Shown here: piece after piece, positions 49,158 through 62,937 of the stretch
How the letters are laid out: every line of letters starts with the position of its first letter
Numbering within the stretch: position 1 is the first letter of the stretch
DNA from: Piscicola geometra
Taxonomy: Eukaryota; Annelida; Clitellata; Hirudinida; Piscicolidae
DNA length: 64,000 bases
Assembly: GCA_943735955.1 (NCBI GenBank)
Contig: OX030959.1
Coordinates: 309,001-373,000, forward strand
Direction: 5' to 3'
Translations under genes and position numbers: made by a program
Notes under the pieces: model-generated
Told to the model about the DNA's origin: nothing
What the model saw: the letters and a program-made list of their open reading frames with translations, nothing else
Databases searched by the model: none

Positions 49158-51591
49158 TAATTTAGATCTCAATCTGTCTTTGCATTGATTCCTTCTTATT
49201 TGCAATACTTTTTATAATGCCAGTGGTATATAATTTGACTCTTGCAACCAATGATTTAACTGTTTTCTTGACTGTGTGACAGTGTTTTCCTCTATCGCTG
49301 TTAAATATTAACCTTCAAAATATAGACTGGATAATTGAAAACTAAAATATACAATGTATCATAAGTCATTTTGTTTAAAGAAAAGTCAACAAAACAAAGT
49401 AATAAGGAATTAAAAGAATGAAACAAAAAGATAGTTAATTTTTACTTCACACTAGCACGCAATGCCAAAAATGGATTCTCTGGCATTTTAGTGGATAATA
49501 AAAATAGGTTAGCGTTCACAGCGAATGGGCAATTCATTAATATAAGTTTATTTAAGTGACCCAAGAATGTGTTCTGCACATTAGTATGAGGTCTTTTCCG
49601 CTTTTATGACTGCTATGGAAATTCAAATAGTGGTTAAAAGTAACTATTTTAAATAATTAGGTCCCATTACTTAGCTCCATATTTCTATAAAAAATACAAA
49701 AGTAAGAAAATTTAGTAATTTTGTTTTAGTTTTTTTACGCAGCCTAAAAAGAGTTTTTTTCAATTTTAATCAAACGAATGAAATAAATAAAATTACTGTG
49801 AAACGCTTAAAAGTCCATTAAAATGATAGTGATTGTCATCTTTTTCACACTCGAGAATATCATTGAGCTCTGAACGGCAGCGCTTCATTATTTATTCCTG
49901 ATCGAAATTGCATGAACTGCAAAGGCAACTTAACGAAGGCATCAGTTATTCCGTCAAGAGACCGCATGCCCGTTCATAATGCTTATTTCTACGTTTGACT
50001 CATGCTGATTGAGTCGCCTTTCTTTACAGCCTATTTATGCAAGTTTTTGATATTTTTAAAAAACAAATAATATTTTTTTGCATTTTTGAATTTATTGAAA
50101 AGGTATTTCCTACATTGAATTAGTTTCCAGGCTGAGCAAAAGTTGAGCACAACAGACTTGTGAATGATTGCATAGATTCGCTTGACATTTAATTTGGCGT
50201 TAAAAGTAAATTTTTAAATATTTCTTCATCAATTTTTTTGTTTTTCACATCACGTGACATCAAGGATTGAGCTGAAATAACGACATAAATTAAAAACTAA
50301 GTTTTTGTTTTCGATGAAGACGAGTAAAGTGCACGAAAATGCACTATTTCGTAATATAAAAAATTTAAATTATTTTTTTCTCATTAATTTTTCTAAAAGC
50401 ACATTCTTTACGTTCATTAAGCTCGTGCAGCTTTTAATTAATCTGACTGAGCGTCATTTGGTGGCGTAAGACGCTTTGCTTGACGGGAGAAATCCTGATT
50501 ACATTTGGAAGAAGCTCATGAAAAAACATTTGAGAAGTGAAGCGTATAAACTAAGAAGTGTTTGTTGGGAAAACAATCGATGGAAAGAGGAACAATGAAA
50601 AGCTCGAAAAACTTCCAATTAAATCTGAAATTAAATATAAATATGGATTAGTGGAGTTGCTGTGGTAAAGCAAAAACAGCGTGACATTTTTCAAAAGATT
50701 TTTCTAGGATGTAAGTTAAGATGTAGCGGCTCACATGAGTTATGAGGCCATTTTATGGGAGCAAACAACTAAAACAAACATTGCATAAATCAATTATAAT
50801 TGACTATATATTTAGTTGAAATTAATTTTGAGTATATTTCAGCCTCTCACCAGTGAACTGGTTATATTGCAGGAAAGGTCTGAGAGGCAAAGATTAGAAA
50901 CGTAAAGACTGCCACACAAGTTGAAGCTTTTCGTATTACTTTCTTGACGAAGGGAGGATATAGGAAAACTTGAGTGGAGAGAGCTACCTTCCGTGCGAAA
51001 TTACTTTCTGCTGCATTGTTTGTGTGTCCTGATAAAATCACAACTAAAACACTTTTTATTCACAGTGGAATTCAGCCGTTGCGTCATGTCTTAGTTTTTT
51101 ATCCTTTGTTATCTACATGGCAGCCTGTTGACATTGCCATTCATCATTGCTCCTTTTCAGCTCTGACTTCGCAACCCAATTTTGACGCATGAATATTGTA
51201 ACGTGAGAACATTGACTCTGAATGGTGAAAGTAATTTTGAAAGTGTTGCTTCCTTCTGAAGTTAATGGTTTAAACTAGATTAAAAGACGTGTTATCTCTT
51301 GAATAAAGTTAATTATTTATTCAAACCTTTAATAATTTTCCTATTTTCCTTTACAGTAACCAGATAATTTTTATAGTTTTTAATGTTTTGAAAAAACTTT
51401 TTGATCATCATCTTTTTCTGCCTCTCCATGCCACCATCTCGATATCTTAATCTTCCTCATCATAACTCCAGTAGTGGGAGTACAAAAAATTTTATCAGTC
51501 GCTTGAGCATCAACTGAGGTATTAAGAGGCTTTAAAGAAGCAGTAATAAAAGAGAGGGCCATTAGAAACTTGGTGTAAACTTGAAGAATAA
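49158..51591. other. Non-coding stretch
   Basis: A 72-codon plus-strand ORF at 50974-51192 starts from a non-ATG codon and shows no domain or splice context. Otherwise A+T-rich sequence with no recognised feature. Confidence 0.4.
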
Positions 51592-52083
51592 TGGAAGAAG
51601 CAGTGCTTGCGAAAAGGAAGGACAAGCGACAATGGAGACGGTGTGAAACGAGTATTTGAAAGACATTTAGTTTTTAACGAAGGTTCTGGAAAAGCTCCAA
51701 TTCTTGTAGAAACTCGTGCCAGAAAATCATTAAAAAGCCGTAAAGTTAAACGCTTTAAAGTCACATCTTTTTCCTTGTTGCATTATTTAAGAATGGAAAA
51801 AAACAAAAGTTGTGAGCAAAGTTTTGAGCTCAAAAAATGTAATCTTATGCTTGAGGGACACCTAAACGAAAAGGGAAGAATGGAGTTAAGATTTAAATGG
51901 TTTCAATCCATAACTGAGCTATTCAATGCGTTTAATAAGTGCCATGAAAGAGAAATAAAGCAGAAACGTTTGAAAAAGCTCTTTAGTTCCAGTTTTAAAT
52001 CGACATTAAAAGCTCTATTTGCCATTCTGGCGTTCAGCTATTTGACGTTTAATGTTTATTATTATATCGCACAAATATATTAA
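51592..52083 (+). CDS. Orphan ORF with C-terminal hydrophobic segment
   Basis: An uninterrupted frame follows the TAA at 51589 and ends at TAA 52081-52083. The first in-frame ATG is near 51793; a longer product would need an upstream exon. It encodes a basic region (RARKSLKSRKVKRFKV), then EGHLNEKGRMELRFKWFQSI, a Lys/Arg cluster (KQKRLKKLF) and a final hydrophobic stretch (LKALFAILAFSYLTF) that would make a tail anchor. No family is recognised. Codon mix and length exceed what neighbouring non-coding DNA shows, but there is no other evidence for a gene. Confidence 0.35.
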   Translation, partial: WKKQCLRKGRTSDNGDGVKRVFERHLVFNEGSGKAPILVETRARKSLKSRKVKRFKVTSFSLLHYLRMEKNKSCEQSFELKKCNLMLEGHLNEKGRMELRFKWFQSITELFNAFNKCHEREIKQKRLKKLFSSSFKSTLKALFAILAFSYLTFNVYYYIAQIY

Positions 52084-55000
52084 GTATCGTCGTTACTTCT
52101 TTGAATATGGCGGTCGATTATGATTTAGAAAACTCATTCTACATAAAAAGTTATAGAACGCTTTTTTAGCCCTATTTAAAGCGCTAAATACTTTAAAATA
52201 TTGATATGTTTCAAAAAATCTAATTTATTATTTTTATTTTGGACATAGTTGATTCGTCTTAATGAGATTTTTAATATATTTTGATCATGAACAATTATTT
52301 CAGAAGTGTTATACAGATTAATGAAAAAATAACAATGTTTTTTTAAATCAATTGAAAAATTTTATAAATTTATTTTTTTTTTATAAAAACGAAATTGTTT
52401 AAAAAACGGAAAAACAATTATTTAAAGTTTTTTCAAAATTCGATACTCTACGGTACTTTTTAAGATTAATTTAAACTAGATTTTTTTAACGGAAAAATTT
52501 CTTTTGAAATTGATAGTCTAACGATGCATTTTGTTTCGCGTGAAAAACATCGTTAACCATGTTCAAAATATTTTAAACAAGTATTTTAGTTTACGATTAA
52601 TTTGGCTTCGAGTGGCAAGAGCATACTTTGGAAAGGACCAAAAGTAGAGAAATAATTTGATGCACTGACTGCTTGTTTCGGAGATTACGGCTGAAGTATT
52701 GAGCAAAGACCGAATGCTAATTAACAGAAAAGTACTTTTTAAAGAAACTTCTCAGAACTTTGGCGTTAATTAAGAGATAAGCCAGTGCTTTTTATATCGG
52801 GTTCTCCTGCAAAACGGGAAAAATTCGTTAGAGAAGAAAAGTTGGTGCGAAATAACAAAGAGAAACATGGATGCCCTTTCAAGCCTCCAGTGCTGTCGGC
52901 TGCTAAGGAATCCGATGTTGGGTGCACATGGATTAGAATGAGCGCAATAACCGTCGAAACATTCTCCACCAAAACAATAGAAACAAGCTCTAAAAGGAAA
53001 AAACGAATATGAAAAACAAGATAATGGAAGGCATGCAAGTGTTGGGATCGGAGGTCAAACTGTGACGTCATGGCCGGAAGAGATTCTTTATGACAGTGCC
53101 AACCAGGAATAATTCAAGGCTTTTTACTGGAGAGTCTGTAGACTGCTATTGACACAAAAGGAATGTTTCAGAAGGAATTTTTTGCGGCGCGCATTTTTTT
53201 CATATCTATAATTAAATAAACATTAGAAATTAGAAGAAAGTTTGAAATGGATATTTGGGGTTGGAGGCATTGGAAAAGTATTCATGTTACATGTCTGTAC
53301 CATTAACTCTGGGATGTAAAAAGATACTTTCTCTTGCTTTGAGGCAAAAAGAGAAAAGAATATTTTTTCTAGTAGTTAGGAATAATATTACTTTGAAGTT
53401 GATAGAGTTTTTATTTTGTTTGGCAATGTGGTGAAATTTCTGTAGTAATGAACATAAAAGCCCAATAAAAAGTCTAAAAAGAGAAATAGTTCAGAAAAAG
53501 ATGGTCGGCTATTGTCAAAACAGACCGAGCGAAAAGACACCACACTCATCTTTTCTAAAGAGCACTAAATCACTGGAAGAAAAGACTTTAAACAGCCGAT
53601 GAAACTGCAAACTTGCTTACTTAGTCAGAACTGATGCATGTCTTGAGAGTCGCGGTTCGAGCGAGCAAGAGAACGAATGAGGAATCGGCTTCTGATGAAT
53701 GCGCGCATTAGATCGTCGTGGCGATTAATGCCTTCTTCAAGCGTTTTTCTATGCGAACTTTTCAAACGCTATGTAAATAACTTTATTTTTTCGTTGCTGT
53801 TGATTTATTGTTGAGGGAATTTTTAGGCTTATTAGTGAAACATTCACAACGAATAGCCGTCAAATTTGATATTAATTTTATTTTATTTTGACAAATAAAA
53901 ATACATTTACCAAATTCCCAGAACAACACACACGCAACAGCGGACTTAATCAAACATCATGAATTTTCTATTTCGGTCTTTGTGGTCAGTGTCCTCGCTG
54001 CATATTAATCCGGTGGCCATTCGTGCATCTTTCCGTAGGTGGCGTTGTTGAAGTATGACTGCTAATCCTGTTGGTCGGGGATGGATGTCCTAGCGCTACA
54101 GATCGATGCAGTTTAACAGCCTCTCGAGTTCATGTGCAACCAAGCCTCCTCTTAAATGGGATAGAGTAACAATGGAATTAATAAAGGTTCCATCGATTCA
54201 AAATCTAAATTGTTACTGTTTTTTCACTTCTACCTCACACTCCCACAAGCCTTTTTTGGCGACTATTTTTCCACAAAAGCACCTCATAACTCATATTTGC
54301 AAACATTCACAATCTCCTCTTGTGACTGCCTTCTTTTTGTTTATTCAAAATCCTGCACTTCTTATTAGAAGTATCTTTGTATTTTTCGTTTTCTTACTTT
54401 ATAGAGTTTTTGCTTTTTAACTGTTTTGATGCCATTATAAACTTTTATTAATATAAACTGAAAAGTTGTTATTTAAGGTGAATGAATCTTGAATTTCTTG
54501 GCTTAGCTATATGATATGCAAGAAATGATCACTGTTTATTTTCATAGCTGTCAAAGAATTGCAAGATTGAGAACGAAAACAAGGCTGGAATGCTTAAATG
54601 AACAACTGATAAATGAAGTATTAAAGGTAAAAATGAGTCAATACTTTTGTTTTTGTAGCTCAGAAACACAAACTGCGTCAAAGTAGACACCTTGGAAACT
54701 GCTTCAAGGTTCAACTCGTGAGCAGAATGTTGCTTAATTGAGATGGAGTTTTATTGAGAAAGTAGCACTTGCTCTGCCAACTACTTTTTATTCATCCTTC
54801 CACGACGTTCAACGTGACTTTATCTGCAAACTAATTTACAATGGCGTAAGTCTATTGCTTTTTTGTGTAGGATTTTTAATATTCGAATCTTTCCATCTAG
54901 AGAAAAGTAAAATGAAGTGTGGTTCAAAAGATCGCTACATCTTTCATATCTGCCTCTAGAAGATAGGTTCTGTTTCACTTTCGTTTTTAAAGAATTTTTT

Positions 55001-55847
55001 ACATTTAATTTGTAAAAGATAACTCAAAAACTTATAAATATTCTTTGAACAACAATTGCATCGATTTTAAATACCAAAGATTTTGAAAGCTAAGTACTCA
55101 AAAGGTTAGGGAAAATCCATTTTCAAGATTAAATTTTTATCCTGATATTTTTTCCTATTTTTAAAACTTAAATTTTTGATTATTTTTTCATTTTAATATC
55201 TTTGATTTAATATCCTATTATTTCTTGTTTTTTTCATTATTTTGAAATGCCTGTCTATCGCAGTTTGATAAATCGAAAATATTTTACCCTTAGAGATATT
55301 TTTCTGGAAGAATCAATTGATTTTTAAATTTTTTTACGTTTTTTTGTTAAACTATTGTAGAGCAAAAATATTTATTTACAAATTTATTAAAAACCAAAAA
55401 TAGAAAAAAAAACATGCAAAATACCGAATTAAAACCGGTATTTAAAGTATTATTTCAAAAATTCCAAAACTTTCTTACCTGAAAAATATTGAAAACATTA
55501 GATCTTCGTTTATATTTTTATATTGCTCCATTATAAAACATTTATATTAACTTTTTTTAAATCTTATTAATACGGATAAACTGTGTTTTGAAGTCTTAAA
55601 TCAAGGCCAGAGGTTTTTCTAAAATTTTAAGTGACAAAAAATTAAGAGCGCCAGAACATATCAATACTTTGTGGCACTTCAAATAACTTTTCTTTAAACA
55701 AAACCGTGAGTGCTAACCCTTCAAAGCATTTAAATCGTAAATAAACGTTTTTTGTTCAAAAAGATTCGTAAAAACTAACAAAAAACATATTTGTCATTTA
55801 TGTTATGTACAAAATAATTAAATAATAATATAAGCTTTCATTAGGCT
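52084..55847. other. Mostly non-coding stretch with one Cys-rich candidate exon
   Basis: Apart from the candidate at 52770-52989, the open frames here (for example 54106-54420 and 54738-54959) are A+T-driven and lack domains or splice support. Confidence 0.4.
52770..52989 (-). CDS. Candidate cysteine-rich terminal exon
   Basis: A minus-strand acceptor (TTTTTTCCTTTTAG) is followed by one base and 72 codons to TAA. The start is dense in cysteines: ACFYCFGGECFDGYCAHSNP then C (spacing C-2-C-4-C-4-C-5-C). The remainder is mixed, with one more Cys. The spacing fits no family I can name. An overlapping longer frame on the same strand (52766-53071) and one on the plus strand are also open, so the choice rests on the acceptor and the Cys pattern. 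Confidence 0.3.
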
Positions 55848-56021
55848 TCAGAAGCAGCCTCCGAGGTTTAGCGCCGAAGGGTGCACAGGGCCATAATTAG
55901 ATGCGATACAATCAAAGTTATGGCAGCGATGTCGATTATCGAGAAATGCCTCGTTTGTCAGAACAATATAAGCGAAAATACCCTCGAAGAAAAACAAACA
56001 GAAGCCAAAAAGTATCTGCAT
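55848..56021 (-). CDS. Small candidate secreted peptide, 57 aa
   Basis: The ATG at 56021 starts MQILFGFCLFFFEGIFA, a plausible signal peptide, followed by about 40 residues with three cysteines (HRCHNFDC, GGCF) ending at TGA. The mature part is not low-complexity. No family is recognised. It could also be a piece of a larger gene, since no promoter or polyadenylation context was verified. Confidence 0.3.
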   Translation of the reverse strand: MQILFGFCLFFFEGIFAYIVLTNEAFLDNRHRCHNFDCIASNYGPVHPSALNLGGCF

Positions 56022-59000
56022 GCTGTACAATACTAATAGGATGGGTTATAAACAACACGTTCCGGTAACGGACGACAAATACAGGATATTATCCCAAATG
56101 AGGCAGAAAGAACGATAACAGATATACTGCTAAGGGTCAAAATAGTTACTTGCTTGTGTTATATGCATTCTTTTAGTCAAAGTTTGATTTAAACAAATTC
56201 AAAATATAAACCAAATATTCTTGAAGTTCACACAGCTGTTGGGAGTTTAACGATTCGAATCGACGTGCGTTTGCATGACAAATAAAATACTTCAATGCGC
56301 ACTCATGCGACTTTACTGCGTCGAAAAACCTCCTGAAAATGTTTCGTAGAGAGACAAAGTGCGTAAAGGTTGGGCGTGCAACACCACCATAGCATCAGCC
56401 TCTCCTGTCCGATGAACTCATGGAAACGAAATGTCACATTGAACTTCATTAAGCTTAATACGGAAGTTTGAACATTTTATGTTTCAAAAATCAAAAATTA
56501 TAAAAGTATTTTTTAAAGTCTTAAACAAGTTTTTTTTTAAAATATTTTAATGCTTTTAAATTTATGCGTGTTCTCAAATTTTTTTGTTGAAAATTCGTTA
56601 ACAAACTCGGCGGTATTGAACGGCGAATTAAAAAGACGATAAAACACGAAATAAAATATTTTTTACAAATGAATGCGGAGGAGAATGTAGTGGTTAGAGC
56701 AATGGTGGATGTGAAACGGGTTTTAATGGACAAAATATTATTTCAAATTAAATACTCCTATCATAGATTTTCAAAAATGAAATAATTGTGAGGCTAAAGA
56801 GAAAACTGTAGAAGTAACAACAGCCAATTGATGGTCACTAACTACATTGATGTACTTTTAATGAGATCATTTCGCATTATATAATGAGCGCCTCATAAAT
56901 ATTGATATAACGCGCAATTTATTGTTTAGCGTGCATCAAAAGTGTCCATGAATATTATATATTTTTTAAATAAAATAATTAGTTGGGTAAATAAAAAAAT
57001 GGGCTAACTGAATAATTTGTTTTATGCGAGCAAATAAAATGTTTAAAAATATTTAGAATATAGAATTATAAAATAAATGTTACGGAAAAAATATTAACAA
57101 TAAATAAAGGAAAATACTCTGGAAAAATCTACTTTTGGGGGAAAAGAATTTATGTGAAAAAACACAATAAAAATTTTCTTTTCCTAAATTATCAATAAAA
57201 CAATTTTTTCCTAACGAAATGGCCTAAGTTTCATTACTTAGTGAAAATTACGCTTTCTATGATACCTTCAGGAAAATAAATAAAATTAAAAAAACTGGAA
57301 TCATTTAAAAGATCAAAATTTTCAGCTCAACCGAAATTTTGAAAAAAGGCAATTGGGTCTTTCTTGCTCTTCAATGCATGAGTAAGCCACTTTTTAATTA
57401 TCGAAACCTCCAAATAAAATATAAACTTGGTTCAAATACAAAAAATATTTTTTTACATTGTTTGTGGGATGTCTTTTGACCAACTGTTTTGGATGCTCAA
57501 ATCAAAGCCTTTTTTTCATTCAACTTTTGTCTTTTTTCCTAAAAATCATCAAAATTGGAAAATAAAATAATGGTGCGTCAAGTGAGTTGGCGGGATCGAT
57601 AAAAATGGCATCTCTGACGAATCAAGCTCAGTTGCCTTGTCAAGTCACATCAAATATGTTGTATCGCACTTCGTGAGCCGTGATCTTTCTGATGAAGCAG
57701 GAAGCAGCTGGGATTGAACGCATTTATTTGATAAATGTAGGAAACAAAGTAAAAAACAAAAGTGTAAATAAATAGAGGCGCTAAAAAATATATCAGCATT
57801 TTACAGAATTAAATCATTGCTGAAAGTTGCGGCCTTCTAGGAAACAAAATCTGCTCTAAAGACTCTGCTGAAGCATCATTCAAAAAAGCTATAAAAACAA
57901 ATTAGAAGCGATGATCAAGGCGTGGGAATTGAAAAACTTAACTATTCCTTTGGAAGCCCCGCTAGCCAAAGCTATGCTAGTGCTACTGCATTTGACCCTT
58001 TATAACATTAGATAACAACAAAAGCTTGTCAAATGACTTTTTCGAAAGAACATCTCAAAAAAGTATAATTTCAAGTTGAAGTTGGAACTATGAAGCTAAA
58101 ACATCGTTTTATTAAGAAAAATGCAATTAAGTCTTAAGATTTTGGAATTGAAATAACCTTGCTTCTTTGAATTAAAACCTTGTTTAAAAAAATAGTTATT
58201 TATACAAAACACTAACAAAAATTTAGTTCAGTTTGAAAGTCTCCAGTCACAAACACCCCAAAGTCCTTCAAACCCGTTCTCATTCGAGCCAAGGAGAGGA
58301 ATTGGCTTAAAATCTAAAGCCTGCGGGTCCGATAAGATTGTGACAGGATTACTCCAAGAAAGTTTTATTTTTGTCGAAAATGGCTTGCTAATTAGGTCAT
58401 TTCAAAAATTAAATTTTTTTTTTTGATTATTAGTCATGTTTTTGCATGTTCATTCATGCAATTTAAGGTCATTTAGGGCCATTTAATATCATTTGTGTGT
58501 CAAACTTTTAATTTTTTTTTTCTCATTTTTTGTGAAACAAATCATTCTTTTAAATATTTTTTTATCTATGCTCAATTAATATTTTTGCAAAAAATGTTAT
58601 TTTCAAAATGCTGATAATAACTTTTAAATATCTCAAAGTTACTGGATCGCCAAATATAAGAATATTTCAGAAAAAAAAAATTAAAGAAATTAAAAATCAA
58701 TCTTTAAATTTTAGGTATCTTCTCAAGTGGCCTACTTATACATGCAATAATGATTGCGAGCTTCTACCTCTCTGAATTCGTGGTAACGACTAAGATTTCT
58801 CTATTTATCATCGTTCTCATCATCTTCATCTTTCACACTATCACTTTTTTCATCTCTGTTTCCATCATAATTTTCTTCCCAACAAAGCTTCATTAGCTAC
58901 ATTTTACCAGTCATTAGATCACGTTTTGTCTTGACTTTTTCTTTCATCTGCCCTTTCCCGGCATGTAGTCTTCACAGCAATCAATGCAACATGTTACTCC

Positions 59001-59265
59001 GTTACACGCTCGTGTTTCATCCTTCAAACGCATCAATCTCAATATTTCTCTTCGCTTCGTAAATGTGCCTCATGAAGCCACGTCATCTTTTATGCCGTGT
59101 CAATCATTTGTGTCATCACAAAGGAACGTTTTGTTGCAATGTTTTAAAATCTACTACTTCACAGTTGTCATTGATTTTTTCCAGATTTTCAATTTCAATA
59201 AGAGCTCATTTTGAAGATAATTTATTTTTATAGTGCCTTTTCAAATCTCCTCACGTAGGCAAGCC

Positions 59266-59448
59266 ATGAAACCTGCTAACATGACGAGACGCTATCACCA
59301 AATCGCATTACTCCTCGCAATACTGTGTACTTCCCCAGTCAGTTTACATCAGCGTTGCAATATCTTTTTTTGTTCTTTATTTAACATCTCTCGAGTAACC
59401 ACCATTATAAAGTTCAATCGATATCACTGCTCCTTGCGCCCGAACTAA
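59266..59448 (+). CDS. Weak candidate ORF with signal-peptide-like start
   Basis: From the ATG at 59266 the product begins with MTRRYHQIALLLAILCTSPV-like sequence after five residues, consistent with a signal peptide, and ends after 60 residues with three further cysteines. No splice or family support. Confidence 0.2.
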   Translation: MKPANMTRRYHQIALLLAILCTSPVSLHQRCNIFFCSLFNISRVTTIIKFNRYHCSLRPN

Positions 59449-60436
59449 CCCTCTATGCCTCTCAGCAAGGCCTCGGAAGGTGTCGTTCGGGGATTGGCGT
59501 TGTTAGTGGTCAAATTATATTTATGTTTTTTTCTCTGTGTCCTTTGTGACCAGACGCTGGAGAACTCTCATTTTATCGATGAATACTGCTGCAAAATATG
59601 TCTCGTTCGCATTTAATTAATCTTCTACAACTCATTTGAACTTGTTTTTAATTTTATTTAGTCGTTACTTTTTCGTCTAAAAAATGCAATGAGTTTAATT
59701 TAAAATCTATTCCAAAAACTTTTTCAAACAGCTGTGAAAGCTTCATGTAAATAAATTCAAGAATTAAGCTGAAAATTGGCTAACGATTTTTGTACCTATG
59801 AAAATCAACAAAGTGTATGTGCGTTCAAAGCATAAAGTAAATTAACTAGGGATTATTAAAAAAATATACTTTTTTGATTCAAAGCAAAGGTAATCCAGTC
59901 AATAGTGTTTTGCAACTGCGGCCAAAATCAATGAAAAGGATAAAAGCTGTTGATCCCACAGATTATGAGATTTGATTTTTCTCAAGGATCAAGGTGTTTC
60001 AACTTCAGAAAAGAGTTTAGGATTTTTGTATACGTTAGCAAACCTTAGTCCTAAGTGTTTCGATTTTTACCATTAATTCATCTTCTGATTCATGGGTCTT
60101 TTCACTCGTTCAAGCATCCAATCACTGTCTCATCCATCCATCCATGCAGCGATCATTCATCCTCTCATGCATCATTCGTGACTCGATTAACGTTTTCTGA
60201 AGCCAGCTACTCGAGAATATCTCATTTCGTGTTATGAATCGGAGGCTACAATGATAGACTTTTCGATATTGTTATTTCAATCATCTTCGCGATCACAAGT
60301 ATAAACATTTTTATTATTAAAAGTAAAAGTACTCATATAAATATTAATTGAGAACTAATAGTACCATGGTAATAGCAAGAGAGGACTTGGTAGTGGTACT
60401 CGAAACAAGAAAGCAATAAAGAAAGACGCCATTTAG

Positions 60437-60580
60437 ACTCGACAGCTCGCAAAGACATCATTCATTTATTTCTAAAAATCGATTCGAATGCGAATGGTAA
60501 TTACATGTTATGGTGCATAAAACGACCTTACGAGTTCTTCGCGGAAACTTACCAAGCAGTTCACAACAGCCACAAAATTG
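60437..60580 (+). CDS. Candidate internal exon, unidentified
   Basis: The frame is open from about 60394 to a GTAAAT donor at 60581. The likely acceptor is GCCATTTAG at 60436, or CGACAG at 60445; both give phase 1 entry in the same frame. Residues include DIIHLFLKIDSNANGNYMLW and RPYEFFAETYQAVHNSHKI, a non-repetitive composition unusual for the local A+T-rich DNA. It enters and leaves in phase 1, so it would be a symmetric exon. No family is recognised. Confidence 0.3.
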
Positions 60581-62937
60581 GTAAATATCAATTTTTATTT
60601 TAACCTTTTTATATAGTTTTAATAGTTGGGCTAACTTTACATTTAAAAATGTTTTCAGTTTTTTTTAAATTGAAAAATTAAGAAAATGGCGTGATAAACG
60701 GGAGGCAAGTACACAAAATAACGCTAATCAGGCTGAGAAAATAGAACAGGCGCACAAAAAAAGTCCATCAAACCTTCAGATGGGTATGTGAATTGTGGGT
60801 AGATGCCTTGACAGCCCCTGCACACCAGCAGCAACATCCAACAATAGCAGCAGTCACTTGCCTTCCACTTCATCGATGGTCTTGAGCTACTTCAAGCATT
60901 CATCGGGGCATGCATTTGCAACACATTCATCCAGGTCTGGTCACTTGCTCATTCACTTGCGAAGAGCCTATCAGTCCTCCGTGCCATCAAGCTTCCCCAT
61001 TTATCTTTATATTCTGAGTCTTAAAGACGAATTTTAAGATTCAACTTTTTTTAGAATGAATTGTTTTTGTTCATTTAAGTTTTTTAGCGTTTTTAATTGC
61101 ATTAATTAGAATTTAATAGATACATTTTTGATTCTCTTATTCTAGAAACTTAAGAGTTTACTTCCCATCATCATGTCTTTTTGATTTGATCTTTCAACTA
61201 AAACAACGCCTCATAAACTACAAAATCAAACTATCTCACTGCTTGTTTAAACTATTTTTCAAAGGCTTTGGAAATTCTCTGATTCAAATTTTTTCACAAA
61301 GTTTAATTTGAAAACCTAGAAACTATATTTATATAATTGGCAGAATTGAAACAATACAACAATTTTAATTCAAAACTTAACAATTTAACCGTCAAAACTA
61401 AATATAATAGCATTATTAATAATAAAAATAATTATTTTAAGCAACCTCAAAATCGATTTAACGACATTTCATATAAGCTTCAAATCAGATTTGTTTATTG
61501 AATTTTCTACGGGGGCAGTGAATCGCCTGCTTATATAGTCCTTCTCCAGTCTCGATTTGAACAGCCTGTTGGTATATTTGCATGATATTCTACAGTTAGT
61601 TTCATCTCAAATAAGTTTAATTTAATAAATAATAATAATACATTTAATTTAGATGTATATATTTTTTAATCATGATATATTTTGTTTTTAATATACCATT
61701 CCTTCTTGCTTTAGAAAGGTTTAAGCTGTCGTTACAATTATACATCCTGCTTTCAAAGCTTGCGAGCTTACGATGTTTTTCAAAAAATAGATGATGGAAG
61801 AGAAAAAATTATTTTGTTTAAATATTTTAAAGCACCAGCTTTAAATTCAACATCAAACGACAAAATACACAAAGAAAGAATAAATAATAAAAATGATAAA
61901 GAGAGGAGTAGAGAGAATGAGTAAGAGAGAATTCTCGAGTTGGACAGAGAAAACAATGAAGATTAATGAGAATGCTGCAAAGAAATGAAGGGAATAATAT
62001 AAAGAAGCAGGAAACAATGCCGGCAAGTGGAAAATGCCTGTTTACATCGCTTATAACTTGAAAGACTCGGCGTGAAGTTAATGATATCGAGAGAAGAATC
62101 TATTTACGAGTGGAAGGTTTTGTGGATTCAGTGGTGGACATGAAGCGTTTTTAATAATGAAACCTTATGAGTTTCGAGACTGAACCAATCATCGGAGTTT
62201 CAAATTCTGATTGTCAGAAGACATGCCTTTGAAAATGGTTCAGTGCATGCGATCAAATTTTTAAAAATAGTTTTAAAACTTCAATTATTTTTCAATCTTT
62301 CTTCATTGTACTGCACCACCATTCTTTCAACCCTACGAAACACCCTAAAGGAAACTTTCATTAGGTTAGAGTAAGGGCTCGTATGTTAGTGCACAGTTCG
62401 TTAGTGAAAAGTCGATGTCTTCGTGTGTTGAGAGTGGTGCAGAGACCTTATTTCGAATGCGTATCAGACCAAACAAAAACTTTTTATTTGCCAACCATCA
62501 CAACACACGGCGAATATGCTTGCCTCATAACACATACCATCTAACGCATATAAGTTTTGTTCGTTAAACAGTAAAACAAAAATACCAATACAATTTAATG
62601 AAATTAAGATTCAAACGATATTATATTAACGGATTAATTAAATAAATCAAACAAAAAGTACATTACAATTCTAAGCTATAACAACGGTGGCTTGATACAC
62701 GTTTAGAGGTTATGTGGGAATCGATGGATTGATAATGATTAATGGACTATTTACACTAATATCATGAAACCAGTGAAGAAAGAGCGCATTGTGATCCGAT
62801 CTAGCAATCGATCACACGACCTTGAAATCGTGACTGAAACAGGGCAACGCTATCCTAAATCCACCAGGCTACCCAACAAGATAACCCGTTCACTTCTTCT
62901 CCACCAAGAGCACCTAACCTCAATCGCAATAAAGTCC

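Larger units (their letters stand above)
56022..62937. other. Mostly non-coding stretch
   Basis: Long A+T-rich sequence with many homopolymer runs. Two weak coding candidates are listed separately. A short frame near 58250-58330 ending ERNWLKI and frames around 60795-61037 lack adequate support. No retroelement coding remnant was recognised. Confidence 0.4.

Noticed and set aside
60795..61037. Plus-strand Ser/His-rich ORF, and a minus-strand DECVANACPDEC EGF-like string in the same place
   Set aside because: The EGF-like frame has two stops shortly after the motif and no splice sites were found. The plus frame has no domain or acceptor support.
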